Assembly: GCF_002252665.1 (NCBI RefSeq)
Contig: NZ_NQKZ01000003.1
Coordinates: forward strand, 114,758-178,757
Length of the DNA stretch: 64,000 bases
Direction: 5' to 3'
Source of the DNA: Synechococcus sp. 8F6
GTDB lineage: Bacteria; Cyanobacteriota; Cyanobacteriia; PCC-6307; Cyanobiaceae
Shown here: in pieces, positions 63,575 to 64,000 of the stretch
Numbering within the stretch: position 1 is the stretch's first letter
Layout: the number at the start of each line of letters is the position of its first letter
Translations under genes and position numbers: made by a program
Notes under the pieces: generated by a model
Told to the model about the DNA's origin: nothing
What the model saw: the letters and a program-made list of their open reading frames with translations, nothing else
Databases searched by the model: none

Positions 63575-64000
63575 CCAGTGCCGCGCACCGGCAGAAGGCG
63601 ATCGAGCTGATCAGCGAGGCCAATGCCGCTGGCGCGGCTCTGGTGCCTGCCTGCTGCGAGATCGGGATCTCTCTGCGCACCCTCAAACGCTGGCGCAAGG
63701 CCTTTGGTGGTGATGGGGACGGCGTGGATCGCCGTAAAGGCAGTGACCGCCTGGTGGGTCACCGCCTGAGCGAGGAGGAACGACAGCGGATCCTGCTGAC
63801 GTGTAATCAGCCGGAGTACGCCTCGCTGCCGCCGGGACAGATCGTGCCGGCGCTGGCCGATCAGGGCCTCTTTATCGGCTCTGAATCAAGCTTTTATAGG
63901 GTGCTGCACCAGGCAGGGCAGTGCCACCGCCGCGGGCGTGCACGGCTGCCGCAGGAACCGCGCTCGGTGCCGCGTCTCAGGGCGGATCGCCCCAACCAGG
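63538..64000 (+). CDS. IS3-family transposase OrfB, N-terminal part
   Basis: This frame is open from the frameshift site to the window end (about 154 residues). It shows a helix-turn-helix (LVPACCEIGISLRTLKRWRK), then the IS3 HTH_21-like block LPPGQIVPALADQGLFIGSE followed by SSFYRVLHQAGQ. The DDE catalytic residues would lie beyond the edge. There is no ATG at the beginning, which fits synthesis as an OrfAB fusion through the -1 frameshift; GTG 63538 is the only early standard start. Confidence 0.85.
   Translation, partial: MGSLLFGGRGRLTSAAHRQKAIELISEANAAGAALVPACCEIGISLRTLKRWRKAFGGDGDGVDRRKGSDRLVGHRLSEEERQRILLTCNQPEYASLPPGQIVPALADQGLFIGSESSFYRVLHQAGQCHRRGRARLPQEPRSVPRLRADRPNQ

Larger units (their letters stand above)
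63068..64000 (+). mobile_element. IS3-family insertion sequence, left part (cut by window end)
   Basis: Two consecutive frames, orfA (helix-turn-helix plus leucine-zipper helix) and orfB (helix-turn-helix leading towards an rve/DDE integrase domain), joined by a -1 frameshift signal, define an IS3-type element. The given start is the first coding base; the terminal inverted repeat lies further left but is not defined. The right side, including the DDE catalytic core, is outside the window, so integrity cannot be judged. Confidence 0.85.

Overview
The window is a GC-rich, gene-dense stretch of chromosome from a unicellular cyanobacterium of the Synechococcus/Cyanobium type. The lineage call rests on genes found only or mainly in oxygenic phototrophs: pcyA (phycocyanobilin synthesis), apcD (allophycocyanin core subunit), chlP (geranylgeranyl reductase), a PxcA/CemA proton-extrusion protein, a Psb32-like TPM protein, a complex C (cytochrome b6f) cofactor-assembly protein, CcsA-type cytochrome c assembly, a DevBCA exporter and ferredoxin-dependent sulfite reductase. 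The high GC content and tight packing favour Cyanobium-like freshwater or brackish Synechococcus; this is inference.

Layout. 1-2.8 kb: end of an NDH assembly-type protein, then a catalytic/non-catalytic M16 peptidase pair on the minus strand. 2.8-6.6 kb: pcyA-devB-devC-devA, with start and stop codons overlapping, then a tiny basic protein. 6.7-13.5 kb: glycosyltransferase, rpsB-tsf, an unknown protein, recG and a VanX-like dipeptidase. 13.4-15.5 kb (minus): sulfite reductase and a small secreted-protein gene that looks frameshifted. 15.6-23.8 kb: glyS, a desaturase, chlP (minus), a membrane-anchored DD-carboxypeptidase and a large U32 protein. 24-29.5 kb: typA, DUF309, lptA-lptB-lptF and ccsA. 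29.6-37.6 kb: a carbon-metabolism block, rpe (minus), glpX, hemA, glgC, gnd, pgl and two small proteins. 37.6-40.3 kb (minus): ilvD, a membrane protein and a degenerate UPRTase-like protein. 40.3-42.8 kb: pentapeptide protein, then a cobalamin riboswitch driving hupE and a His-rich cobW. 43.3-46.7 kb: purS-purQ, 2-Cys peroxiredoxin, a small unknown, tRNA-Met and a LysM/M23 protein. 46.8-49.7 kb (minus): trmL, cobU, pxcA and psb32-like. 49.8-57.6 kb: CCB protein, lptC, metG, an FAD oxidoreductase, an RNB exonuclease, rpsR and rpmG. 57.7-62.2 kb: pheT, rlmD and apcD.

The last 1.8 kb is different in character. A terminator closes apcD, followed by about 770 bases that look AT-richer than the flanks, hold no recognisable gene and carry several perfect inverted repeats. 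Then comes the left part of an IS3-family insertion sequence whose orfA/orfB junction carries a complete-looking -1 programmed frameshift signal (A_AAA_AAG, 5-base spacer, stem-loop).

Most of the window is ordinary housekeeping, and no new multi-gene defence or metabolic system was found. The observations most worth a second look are the IS3 frameshift cassette, the probable one-base frameshift downstream of sir, the cobalamin-riboswitch cobalt module with its His-rich CobW, the catalytically degenerate UPRTase homologue, a possible CTG start for the RNB exonuclease, and the gene-poor segment before the IS.
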